Of a stretch of DNA of 33,731 bases, positions 1-7,241 are shown in pieces; position 1 is the stretch's first letter; each line of letters begins with the position of its first letter. Location: the NCBI GenBank assembly GCA_002070215.1, contig MWCV01000026.1, positions 1 to 33,731 on the forward strand, given 5' to 3'. Position numbers and translations under genes: made by a program. Origin of the DNA: Chloroflexi bacterium ADurb.Bin180 (GTDB lineage: Bacteria; Chloroflexota; Anaerolineae; UBA2200). The notes under the pieces were generated by a model. It saw only the letters and a list, made by a program, of their open reading frames with translations, did no database searches and had not been told where the DNA came from.

Positions 1-2
1 CA

Positions 3-23
3 GGGCGGGTCTCAGACCCGCCC
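3..23. repeat. Short palindromic repeat, GGGCGGGTCT family (REP-A)
   Basis: The arms GGGCGGGTCT and AGACCCGCCC flank a single central base and are followed by CCTA. The same palindrome recurs at 17746, 17873 and 18000, and a sister form with arms GGGCGGTTC/GAACCGCCC occurs at 13278 and four times from 22117. It lies just downstream of the UroD gene stop, so it could act as a transcript-end hairpin. Confidence 0.8.
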
Positions 24-91
24 CTAGAAGTTGGTTGATAGTTCGGACCTGCCGCACGAGTTCGACTTGAGTCCTGCGGACTTGATAGCGG

Positions 92-1366
92 CTACTTCTC
101 GCGGCTTCTCCGGATCACTTCCTCCTCCGGCTGGCCCTTGAGCCACTCGTCGAACGGCGTGAACCTGGGCAGGGGCACGTCGACCTGGCTCAGGTCCCGG
201 GCGATGGGATAGCGGCCCAGAGTGTGCACGGCCCGGCTGGCCACGAACACGTTCAAGGGTGACGTGTCCGCCGGGATGTTGGCGATGTTGAGCACCAGCT
301 TGCCGTTGCGGCCCAGCACGTCGATCCACTGGCGGACCTTGGCCACGATGGCCTCGGGCTTGCTGTCGCGGATAAAGCGGCCGTTGAGCCCCAGGAACAC
401 GGGCTGATGGCCGTGGGTGTCGGCGTACTCTTTGATCCACAGCGGATCCCACTCCTGGGTGCGGCCCATCGCGCCGAGGACCATCTTCATGCCCAGGAGG
501 CCGAACTCGTTGATCAGGTCAAAGCTGTCCCACATCAGCTTTTTGTCGAACTTGGCCGGATCCTCTTCGCAATAGTCGCCGGCCACCGAACCGGCCTTGA
601 TATCCCAGCCGTTCTTTTTGCCCAGGGCCTTGAGGCGTTGCGCCGAGGGCAGCTCCCACTCGCGGATCATGGCGTGGGAGAGGTTGGGGAAGCAGGCCCA
701 GGCATCGGGCCCGGTGAAGGATTTCAGATGGCCGTGCTCGGCCTGCGCCCTGACAAAGGGCAGGATCGCGCCCTCTTCCATGAAGGCAAAGACATCTTTC
801 GCGAACTGGGGGTTGCGGCGCATGGCGTGGACGGCCGGGGCATAGCCCATCATGTTGCACATCATGCTGAACGGCGAGCAGAAAAAGCCGTCCTTGAGCA
901 GGCCCGAGGCGCGCTCGGCGGTGAGCCTGGCCAGCTCGCAGGCAAAGGGCACGCGGCCCTTCGTGGGATCCAGCGGCTTGAGCCTGGCCAGGTCCGCCGG
1001 CGAGCTGATCAGCGGGTGGCTGACGTCGGGGGTGGGCATGGCGTTGTCGCTGTAGATGAACCTGGCGCCGAGGGCTTCGGTCTCCCAGTTGTAGACGTCG
1101 GCGATGACGGTGTAGCCATCCATCTCGTACCAGCGCTGCACGGCCATCTGCGTGCTGATATGCAGTTCGGCGTCCCAGTAGAACTTGCGGGCGGGCACGC
1201 GAGCCACGGTCATGCAGTGGTCGTGCGACTGTGCGCCGGCAAAGGGCACCATATCGGGCACGCCCATCATGGCGGCCATCGGGCGGTTGCCGGGATTCAA
1301 CTGGCCAATGTGCAGACCCTTGCTCCACAGCAGACCCTGAATGAGGTCGAGCGTTGCGTTGGCCAT
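92..1366 (-). CDS. UroD-family methyltransferase (corrinoid-dependent type)
   Basis: This 424-residue protein has the size and layout of uroporphyrinogen-decarboxylase-fold methyltransferases (MtaA/MtbA/MttB-associated relatives), which move a methyl group to or from a corrinoid protein in the cytoplasm. The start ATG at 1366 follows AGGAGGTAA by 4 nt; this Shine-Dalgarno overlaps the last codons of the upstream corrinoid-protein gene, so the two are co-translated. The partner gene supports a methyl-transfer role rather than haem synthesis. Oddly, where zinc-dependent members usually have an HxCGD-like motif the protein reads SVAGD (residues 260-264), and where they have GC-x-[IV]-P it reads IANIP (361-365), so the usual zinc ligands seem absent. 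The substrate cannot be told from the sequence. Fold and partner are well supported; the exact reaction is inferred. Confidence 0.85.
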   Translation of the reverse strand: MANATLDLIQGLLWSKGLHIGQLNPGNRPMAAMMGVPDMVPFAGAQSHDHCMTVARVPARKFYWDAELHISTQMAVQRWYEMDGYTVIADVYNWETEALGARFIYSDNAMPTPDVSHPLISSPADLARLKPLDPTKGRVPFACELARLTAERASGLLKDGFFCSPFSMMCNMMGYAPAVHAMRRNPQFAKDVFAFMEEGAILPFVRAQAEHGHLKSFTGPDAWACFPNLSHAMIREWELPSAQRLKALGKKNGWDIKAGSVAGDYCEEDPAKFDKKLMWDSFDLINEFGLLGMKMVLGAMGRTQEWDPLWIKEYADTHGHQPVFLGLNGRFIRDSKPEAIVAKVRQWIDVLGRNGKLVLNIANIPADTSPLNVFVASRAVHTLGRYPIARDLSQVDVPLPRFTPFDEWLKGQPEEEVIRRSREK

Positions 1367-1370
1367 GGTG

Positions 1371-2009
1371 TTACCTCCTCATCAATTGCCGGGCTTTGGC
1401 CGTCGCGTCGAGCGCGTCCTTGCCCCAGGCATCGGCGCCCACTTCGTCGGCAAACTCCTGGCTGGTGGGCACGCCGCCGACCATCACCTTGACCTGATTG
1501 CGCAGGCCGCGCTCCTGCAGCCCGGCGATAATGTCCTTGATGCTGAGCATGGTGGTGGACATGTAGCAGCCCGCGCCGAGGATGTCGGGCTTGAGCTCGG
1601 CGGTCTGGTCGAGGAAGGTCTTGACCGGCACGTCGACGCCGAGGTCGGTGACCTCAAAGCCGGCGCCCTGGAGCATGGCGATGACGATGGACTTGCCCAG
1701 GGTGTGCATATCGCCGGCGACGGTGCCGATGAGCACGCGGCCGGTGTGCCTGGCGCCCTCAGCGGTGAGGGTGGGCTGGACCACGGCCATCGCGGCGGAA
1801 AAGGCCTCGGCGGACATCACGACATCGGGGAGAAAGTACTGGTTCTCCTTCCAGAGCTGGCCGGCGGCCTGGATGCCGGGGACGATGGCCGAGTTGACGA
1901 TGTCGAGGCCCTTGAGGCCCTCGGCCAGGGCCTGTTGGGCGGTGGCGGCGGCGGTGGCGTCGTCGCCTTCGAGAACGGCCTGCTTGAGCTTGGTCAGTGC
2001 GTCGGACAT
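1371..2009 (-). CDS. Corrinoid (cobalamin-binding) methyltransferase protein, MtbC/MttC-like
   Basis: A 212-residue protein with the two-domain layout of methyltransferase corrinoid proteins. Residues 1-85 form the helical cap (B12-binding 2 type) and about 88-212 the Rossmann-like B12-binding domain. The signature D100-M-H102-T-L-G105 supplies the His that ligands cobalt from below, followed by a Gly-Gly pair at 178-179. It would carry the methyl group between a substrate methyltransferase and the UroD-type protein encoded directly downstream. The chosen start (MSDALTKL) follows AGGAG with normal spacing; a longer frame reaching 2240 is open but has no such site and non-family sequence. The stop is 4 nt from the next ATG. 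No substrate-specific first methyltransferase is present here, so it may be elsewhere or lost. No clear promoter was found upstream. Confidence 0.92.
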   Translation of the reverse strand: MSDALTKLKQAVLEGDDATAAATAQQALAEGLKGLDIVNSAIVPGIQAAGQLWKENQYFLPDVVMSAEAFSAAMAVVQPTLTAEGARHTGRVLIGTVAGDMHTLGKSIVIAMLQGAGFEVTDLGVDVPVKTFLDQTAELKPDILGAGCYMSTTMLSIKDIIAGLQERGLRNQVKVMVGGVPTSQEFADEVGADAWGKDALDATAKARQLMRR

Positions 2010-2063
2010 AGTACTCTCCTTTGCCGAGAATGGCCCCCTTTGTGAGCACCAGGGGGCGAACGG

Positions 2064-2080
2064 CCGGGCGAAGTGCCCGG
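2064..2080 (-). promoter_or_regulatory. Small hairpin in the corrinoid gene leader
   Basis: CCGGGC and GCCCGG arms around a 5-base loop lie about 55 nt upstream of the corrinoid-protein start. It may be a leader structure. No cobalamin riboswitch consensus was recognised around it, so a regulatory role is a guess. Confidence 0.3.
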
Positions 2081-2222
2081 GTTGATGCCAACAGTCACGA
2101 CAAGCCAAGACCCGAATGGGGGAGCAGGCGCAGGAGACGGTTCGAAGCGAGAGGTGAGAGGATCCGGACGCGTCAGGAGAGCCTGCCCCGTTAGGTTGTC
2201 CCTCGTGACAGAGGATAGCGCG

Positions 2223-2293
2223 GTTTGGCACAGGTGCCAAACGAGCGAGTGGTGAGCGGCCAGGCTTCCCACGTCTCCGAGACCTGGGAAGCC
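2223..2293. repeat. Two adjacent palindromes (GTTTGGCA hairpin and REP-B variant)
   Basis: The first hairpin has arms GTTTGGCA (2223-2230) and TGCCAAAC (2235-2242) around CAGG. The second is a compound palindrome: outer arms GGCTTCCCA (2263-2271) and TGGGAAGCC (2285-2293) enclose GTCTC/GAGAC. The second resembles the AGACTTCCCAAGTCT family found at 10592, 13225, 14035 and 22311. It sits at the broken end of the UroD gene remnant. Confidence 0.7.
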
Positions 2294-2304
2294 TCCGAAG
2301 CCAA

Positions 2305-2417
2305 CTAGTCGGGCTTGCCCATCATCGAGGCCAGCGAACGCGAGGCGCCGTTGAGCCGGCCGAGGTGGAGCCCTTGAGCCCACAGGAGACCCTGAACCCT
2401 TCCCACGTATTGGCCAT
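2305..2417 (-). pseudogene. 5' fragment of a second UroD-type methyltransferase gene
   Basis: Reading from an ATG at 2417 on the minus strand gives MANT, then after a frame change VQGLLWAQGLHLGRLN and further residues ending SMMGKPD before a TAG at 2305. This matches the first ~38 residues of the intact UroD protein at 92-1366 (MANATLDLIQGLLWSKGLHI... MMGVPD). The remainder of the gene is missing and a palindromic repeat begins 12 nt beyond the break. With a frameshift, a stop and no downstream part, it is a remnant of a paralogue or an incomplete duplication. The homology is direct; the mechanism of loss is unknown. Confidence 0.8.
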
Positions 2418-2639
2418 CGTCTTGACCCCTGCTGGACGGAGTTGGCCGTAGAGCGGACGATGAATGGTAAGGTCAGGGGGTACCGCGAGGGAGGAGGAGG
2501 CGAGTGGATAGCGCGTTCACGTGGTGGTCCCATCGGGAGGGTATCGTAGCACGAGTGGGAGAATTGGTCAAGGTTAGGAATAGCGAAGCGGCTAGTTCGT
2601 GCGCATTGCCGCGAGTTGCTTCGGTTGCGTCACGAGGTA
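2418..2639. other. Intergenic stretch between pseudogene and island promoter
   Basis: Together with 2010-2304 and the leader at 2675-2889 this makes about 880 nt with no intact gene. Apart from the hairpins and the UroD remnant listed separately, nothing with coding character or a family match was recognised. Confidence 0.5.
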
Positions 2640-2668
2640 TTGACAGCCTTGTGGAAACAGTCTATACT
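2640..2668 (+). promoter_or_regulatory. Sigma70-type promoter of the vWA-PP2C-kinase operon
   Basis: TTGACA (2640-2645) and TATACT (2663-2668) are separated by 17 nt, a near-consensus housekeeping promoter. Transcription would begin near 2675, leaving a leader of about 215 nt before the vWA start at 2890. No riboswitch or attenuator was recognised in that leader. Confidence 0.8.
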
Positions 2669-2889
2669 TGTTATTGTTCGCCTGACGAGAGCTTCCGCGA
2701 CCACTGGAGGTGACTGGCGAGCGGTCTGCTCCTGGCGTCGGGCCTTGGGCGAGTTTGGGCGCCAATCACCCACACTGCGTTCCAGTTGCGACGGCTCCGT
2801 CACGGCCCGTTCATCTTCCTCGAGATGCGTTTGGTCATGTATCGCTCGACTTGGCGTGCGCAAATACTGTGAGGCGAAGGAGCAGACAG

Positions 2890-3726
2890 ATGCCGTACTC
2901 AGCAGAGATTAGCCGCCGCAATCCGAGTTGCATCCTCTTCCTTCTCGACCAATCCGGGTCTATGGCCGACCGATTCCCCAACCGCCAGGGCTGCAAGGCG
3001 GACGATGTCGCCACGACAACAAACCGTATCCTGTCGAATGTGATCGTGCGCTGCACCAAGGGCGATGATATCCGCGACTACTTCCATATTGGTGTTATCG
3101 GCTATGGCGGCAAGGTGGGGTCAGTACTTGGCGGTCTGCTTGCGGGACGTGACATAGTGCCGGCAAGCGAGCTTGGGCGTCACCCGCTCCGTGTGGAAGA
3201 ACGTAAGCAGAAGGTGGAAGACGGCATCGGCGGGCTTGTGGAGCAGAACGTGCGATTTCCCGTGTGGATCGACCCGATCACAGAGAATGGCACTCCGATG
3301 TGCGCCGCGCTCACAGTTGCGACGCACATACTCGCTGCGTGGCTGAAGGATCATGCTGACTGTTTCCCACCGACGGTCATCCACGTGACGGATGGCGAAG
3401 CCACGGACGGTGACCCCAGAGAGGCCTTTGCAGCACTCACGAGCTTGGGCTCAAGTGACGGGCCCGTGATGCTGTTCAACGTGCACCTTTCCAGCAACCC
3501 GAGCGCAAACAAGCTCGAATGGCCAGACGCGAAGACCGCGTTGCCGGATCAGTACGCCCAGATGCTCTTTGACACCGCCAGTGCGCTGCTGCCTACTCAT
3601 CGCATTCTAGCTGCTGAGCAGGGCAAGTCAGTGAATGAGGGCAGCAAGGCGTTCGTTCTGAATGCTGATCTCGTCTCCGTGATCGAGGCGTTTGAGATAG
3701 GTACTCGCCCAGCCAATTTCAGATAG
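2890..3726 (+). CDS. vWA-domain protein, TerY-like (triad component 1)
   Basis: This 278-residue protein is essentially one von Willebrand A domain. The metal-ion-dependent adhesion site is intact: D20-Q-S22-G-S24, T135 in ENGTPM and D168 in VTDG. There is no signal peptide or membrane segment, so it should be cytosolic. The start ATG at 2890 follows AAGGAG; a longer open frame exists to 2710 but its extra 60 residues look non-coding. Followed 13 nt later by a PP2C phosphatase and then a protein kinase, it matches the TerY-P triad known from comparative genomics of Ter-linked stress and DNA-processing systems. In such triads the vWA protein is thought to be a metal-dependent scaffold and a possible phosphorylation target. 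No TerD/TerC homologue is in the window. Confidence 0.9.
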   Translation: MPYSAEISRRNPSCILFLLDQSGSMADRFPNRQGCKADDVATTTNRILSNVIVRCTKGDDIRDYFHIGVIGYGGKVGSVLGGLLAGRDIVPASELGRHPLRVEERKQKVEDGIGGLVEQNVRFPVWIDPITENGTPMCAALTVATHILAAWLKDHADCFPPTVIHVTDGEATDGDPREAFAALTSLGSSDGPVMLFNVHLSSNPSANKLEWPDAKTALPDQYAQMLFDTASALLPTHRILAAEQGKSVNEGSKAFVLNADLVSVIEAFEIGTRPANFR

Positions 3727-3739
3727 GCGCTCCAAGGGC

Positions 3740-4510
3740 ATGTTCGCAACAGTAAGCAGATACGTCTGTGTGAAAGCAGGCAACCAGCCGGATGAGTGCG
3801 AGGACGCGTTCTGCATTCGTGGTGTTCGCAGGGGACCCACTCTGCGCTGTGCGGTCGCCGATGGGGCGACAGAATCATCCTTCTCCCGCGCCTGGGCGAC
3901 CCGGCTTGTTCATGCCTACGCTAGAAGACCGTTTGACGACCTTGCTGACCTCGTGAAGCGTGCTGGCCTACTCGGCAGGGGATGGCGACGGGTGTTCCTA
4001 CACCGTCCGCTGCCGTGGTATGCCGCCGAAAAAGTGCGCCTCGGAGCGTTCAGCACCCTGCTGGGAACCGAGTTGGCGCGTCCGTGCGGAGATGCCGCGA
4101 AAGGGACGTGGAGAGCTGTGGCGGTGGGCGACACTTGCCTTTTCCACTTGAGAGGCGCACAGCTCCTGGCGGTCTTCCCTCCTCTGACGGCAAGCGACTT
4201 TGGCCACTTTCCCACGCTGCTGTCGACGAGTGAGCACGCGAACGTGTCTGCTTGGGCGGCGGTGCTGTTTACGGAGGGTGAATGGCAGGTCGGAGACACT
4301 TTTGTGCTCGCTACTGATGCCCTGGCGGCGTGGTTTGCTCGCATCAGGGAGGGAGGCGCCGCAACGTGGGCTGAGTTTCCGCCGTTGGCCGAGCACCTGT
4401 GGCCGGCAGGCGGGTTCGAGGACTGGGTGTTTCAGAAGCGGGCATCGAAGGAATTGGCGAACGACGACACCACTTGCATAGTGGTGCAGACCCAGGAGAT
4501 GGACGATTGA
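3740..4510 (+). CDS. PP2C-family Ser/Thr phosphatase (triad component 2)
   Basis: A 256-residue PPM/PP2C phosphatase. The metal-binding motifs appear in order: E21-D22-A-F, V-A-D41-G42-A, V-G130-D131, A-T-D193-A and N241-D242-D243-T-T. All expected acidic ligands are present, so it should be an active Mn/Mg-dependent phosphatase. It is slightly compact and has no membrane or sensory domain. It presumably reverses phosphorylation by the kinase encoded next, perhaps on the vWA protein (inference from gene order). The ribosome site at 3740 is weak, fitting translation coupled to the vWA gene 13 nt upstream. Its TGA stop overlaps the TTG start of the kinase gene by 3 nt (TTGA). Confidence 0.88.
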   Translation: MFATVSRYVCVKAGNQPDECEDAFCIRGVRRGPTLRCAVADGATESSFSRAWATRLVHAYARRPFDDLADLVKRAGLLGRGWRRVFLHRPLPWYAAEKVRLGAFSTLLGTELARPCGDAAKGTWRAVAVGDTCLFHLRGAQLLAVFPPLTASDFGHFPTLLSTSEHANVSAWAAVLFTEGEWQVGDTFVLATDALAAWFARIREGGAATWAEFPPLAEHLWPAGGFEDWVFQKRASKELANDDTTCIVVQTQEMDD

Positions 4511-6216
4511 TCCTCCCTCGAGGTGATGACTACCAGAACGCGGTCCAGAACCCAGGGACCGCGTTCTTCGACAACGACCTCCGCAAGTGCAAGGTAGAAG
4601 AGGGCCCATTTCGCCTGCCCAAGCCCTACTCGGGCGGATTCACGGTCACTTACCACCTGCTGGACGGGCGTAGCGGCTGGGCTGTGCGTTGTTTCACCAG
4701 GCCGGTCTCCGGCCTTGAGGAGCGCTATCGCGCCATTGGCCGCTTTGCGCGACGAACTGGCCTCAGTGGTCTCGTCCCGGCTGACCTTCTCCAGCCCGGC
4801 ATTCAAGTGTGTGGCGACTGGTACCCAATCATCAAGATGTTGTGGGTGGATGGGAGCACTCTGGGTGACTACCTGGAGGTCAATATCAGCCGCCCTACGG
4901 CGATCGAAGCACTTGCCGAGAAGTTTCGGGAGACAGTGCGCCAGTTGGAGCAAAGCGGCATGGCTCATGGCGACTTGCAGCATGGGAACATCATCGTTGG
5001 GCGCTCCGGTATACAGCTCGTCGATTATGACGGGGTGTGGTTACCAGAGATCTCCTCTCTTGGTACTGATCAACTTGGTCATCCGAACTACCAGCATCCT
5101 GGGCGGCAGGATGCTACGGTGTACGGTCCGTGCATGGACCGTTTCTCCTCGATCATCATCTATGTTGGGCTGAGGGCTACGGCGGCGGAACCCTCGCTGT
5201 GGGACAAGTATGGCGACCCGGATAGAATCCTGTTCCATCAGGGAGACTTCCGGGACCCAGCTTCCTCTCCTCTGCTCGCTGCTATGGAGTGCAATTCCAG
5301 CCTCAAGGCGATGGCGGAGATGGTGCGCTCTGTTTGCCTACTTGGGGTGTCGAAGGTTCCTTCACTGGAGGACTTTGTCAGAGGGAACATCCCCAAGGAA
5401 GCCGAGGTTCTGCGACAATTCGCTTTGCCCAGAAGTGCATACGAATGCATCGATGCGACTGATATCATCCGTCTGTGGAGGTTCGCTGGGCAGCGAGTTC
5501 AGGTTATTGGGCGAATCGATGGTTACTACGAAGGGCGCACCGCATTCGGAAAACCGTACGCGTTCTTGAACTTTGGCAAGTTCCCACACCAGACGCTGAC
5601 GCTCGTCCTGTGGTCTCCCGTAGTTGATGCTCTTGGTGACCATGGACTTTGCCCCGGCAGCTTCGCGGGGAAATGGGTCTCAGTCTCTGGAATGATGAGC
5701 TCCTACCATGGCAAGGGCCAGATGGTGGTGGAAGGTGTCTCGCAGCTGCGTCTGCTGCAGGGCCAGAGCGAGGCCGAGCGTCTCCTTGGCGGACCCGTAC
5801 TCGGCACAACCGATCAGAAGCGTCTGGTGGAGCGACCGTTGCGGAGATCAGGAAGGTCAGCTAGGCTGGCAGCCAAGCTACAACCCACCGCAAGCCAAGG
5901 ATCCGTCACTCAGAACTACGCTCAGACTCTTGAGCGCCTATATGGTGGCTCGGCAAGGTCTAGGCAGGTGAACCGCCCGCAAGTAGCACCAAGCACAACA
6001 GCAACCAAAAAGATGGCTCGCGCGCCGCGAGCGTCGTCTCCGCCAGGTGTCAAGCCGCAACCTGACAGAATGCGCGGCGCGCTTGTGTCAGTGATATGCG
6101 CAGTGCTCGCCACTGTGTTGGCTGCTGGTCTGAGCCAATGGATTGAGCCCTTGTTCTTGGGGCTGGCCGTGTCGGCAGTGGCCATATCCGCATACAGCTT
6201 GGCAACTCGGTCCTAG
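4507..6216 (+). CDS. Protein kinase with OB-like domain and C-terminal membrane hairpin (triad component 3)
   Basis: A 569-residue protein. The N-terminal half is a bacterial eukaryote-like kinase of the TerY-P type, with catalytic loop H154-G-D156-L-Q-H-G-N161 and metal loop V-D173-Y-D175-G. A usual VAIK lysine is not obvious; the nearest candidate is in YPIIKMLWVDG. Residues about 322-418 look like an OB-fold (VQVIGRIDGYYEGRTAFGKP through VSVSGMMSSYHG), followed by a basic disordered stretch and two hydrophobic segments at about 522-565 that should anchor it in the membrane. The start is TTG at 4507, 8 nt after AGGAG and overlapping the phosphatase stop; an in-frame ATG at 4399 lies deep inside the phosphatase gene and lacks this site. 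The kinase call is firm, the OB call moderate. Confidence 0.88.
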   Translation: MILPRGDDYQNAVQNPGTAFFDNDLRKCKVEEGPFRLPKPYSGGFTVTYHLLDGRSGWAVRCFTRPVSGLEERYRAIGRFARRTGLSGLVPADLLQPGIQVCGDWYPIIKMLWVDGSTLGDYLEVNISRPTAIEALAEKFRETVRQLEQSGMAHGDLQHGNIIVGRSGIQLVDYDGVWLPEISSLGTDQLGHPNYQHPGRQDATVYGPCMDRFSSIIIYVGLRATAAEPSLWDKYGDPDRILFHQGDFRDPASSPLLAAMECNSSLKAMAEMVRSVCLLGVSKVPSLEDFVRGNIPKEAEVLRQFALPRSAYECIDATDIIRLWRFAGQRVQVIGRIDGYYEGRTAFGKPYAFLNFGKFPHQTLTLVLWSPVVDALGDHGLCPGSFAGKWVSVSGMMSSYHGKGQMVVEGVSQLRLLQGQSEAERLLGGPVLGTTDQKRLVERPLRRSGRSARLAAKLQPTASQGSVTQNYAQTLERLYGGSARSRQVNRPQVAPSTTATKKMARAPRASSPPGVKPQPDRMRGALVSVICAVLATVLAAGLSQWIEPLFLGLAVSAVAISAYSLATRS

Positions 6217-6729
6217 GTGCAGCCACTCGGTAGATCATCGCCGTGGAGGCTACTCTGGTATGGTAGTGGTGCCGCCGCGTGGCGCTGTCCTGGCTCATGA
6301 CCTAGGCAACCGCTCTGCGACGGGGTAGCAGCTCGGCCTGCACGCGGAGCGCGGTCGCAAGGGTCGAAGCTGCGCCTGAGCCAATGCCTACGGCTCTGCC
6401 GGCCACTGGGAACAGGTCGTTGACCTGCTCCGCCTCGACTGCGCAGTGAGCGTGAAAATGATGAAGAACGTCGGCGAGGAGCCCATAGCGACTCTACTGG
6501 AATGCCGACGTAGGAGAAGTACTGGCCAAGTCCAAAGCGCTGTGGTCTACCGCGTCAAGCGGCCTTCGCAGGGCCGCATCCGACTGCCTCGAGGGGCAGT
6601 GGTTGGCAGAAGGCCGACACGCGATTTGCATCCGGATGCGAAGGGACCTATAATGTCCACTCAGGTCGGGAGACAGATAACGGCTGACGCAGACAGACTA
6701 GTGCCTGAAACCGAAAGGAGCGTATGGTG
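6217..6729. other. Intergenic stretch with a possible decayed coding fragment
   Basis: About 510 nt separate the two island operons. From 6380 the plus strand reads ANAYGSAGHWEQVVDLLR and continues open to 6730, with an amphipathic, protein-like beginning directly after a TGA. No good start or ribosome site precedes it and the later part looks random (Arg-rich). It could be the tail of a lost gene. The promoter for the next operon is at 6626-6654. Nothing else was recognised. Confidence 0.35.
6626..6654 (+). promoter_or_regulatory. Sigma70-type promoter of the metallopeptidase/Dcd operon
   Basis: TTGCAT (6626-6631) and a perfect TATAAT (6649-6654) are spaced by 17 nt. Transcription should start near 6661, about 70 nt before the first gene. 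This shows the downstream genes can be expressed independently of the kinase operon. Confidence 0.8.
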
Positions 6730-7185
6730 ATGCAACACGTTGACGACTTCCATCTTGGGGTTGTGTTCAACAGCGTAAGGCACACGCTTCAGAACGAGGT
6801 GACCTCACTCTCGCCCAACTCGCTCTCCTATGTTCGCGACGCCCAGAAGTTTGTGGACAAGCTCGTCAGCTCCCTTGACTCGCTTTGCCCACCTACTCGT
6901 CGCCGTGGCTCCTGCGGCTCGTTTGTGTTCTTACCTAACCTGGAGGACGTCATCAGGATTCGTCACTTAGGTTCTGATAGGTTGGATGCTAAGATCTTGG
7001 ACAGCGTCAAAGCGTATTTCCGCACAATGCGCAATTATCTTGCGGAGCTTGAGGCTGATCCTCAGGCCCTCTACGGGAGCGAGCGAGCTTCTGAACTTCT
7101 GGATTTCGTCGCAAGACTTGCGGACATCTATTCTCCAAGCTATCGTGTGCTGTCTGACGATTACTCGGTGTACGTGACAGCCTAG
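6730..7185 (+). CDS. Small protein of unknown function (island operon 2)
   Basis: A 151-residue protein (MQHVDDFHLG...) rich in predicted helix, with no signal peptide, membrane segment or catalytic motif recognised. Two ATGs are available. The one at 6730 is 9 nt after AGGAG and is preferred; the one at 6724 is only 3 nt from it. It is the first gene after the promoter at 6626-6654 and lies 56 nt before the HExGH protein gene. Its position suggests a partner or regulator of the next two proteins. No family was recognised; the coding call rests on the promoter, ribosome site and operon spacing. Confidence 0.7.
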   Translation: MQHVDDFHLGVVFNSVRHTLQNEVTSLSPNSLSYVRDAQKFVDKLVSSLDSLCPPTRRRGSCGSFVFLPNLEDVIRIRHLGSDRLDAKILDSVKAYFRTMRNYLAELEADPQALYGSERASELLDFVARLADIYSPSYRVLSDDYSVYVTA

Positions 7186-7241
7186 CCAGGGCGACTGCAA
7201 CCTAGCTCACTTGGTCTGTTGAACGGCGGGGTGCCGGATAA

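Noticed and set aside
407-1492. Long open frame on the plus strand opposite the UroD gene
   Set aside because: It is antisense to a clear family member with ribosome site and partner gene; the Gly/Ala/His-rich translation is typical of GC-rich shadow frames.
2010-2110. Possible cobalamin riboswitch upstream of the corrinoid gene
   Set aside because: Expected for such genes, but no B12-box-like consensus could be found; only a small hairpin is present.
2010-2240. Longer start for the corrinoid protein (77 extra residues)
   Set aside because: The ATG at 2009 has AGGAG and matches the family N-terminus; the extension covers a hairpin-rich leader.
6446-6730. 94-codon open frame before the second island operon
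   Set aside because: GTG start without ribosome site, Arg-rich later part, and it runs through the promoter at 6626-6654; recorded only as a possible remnant.
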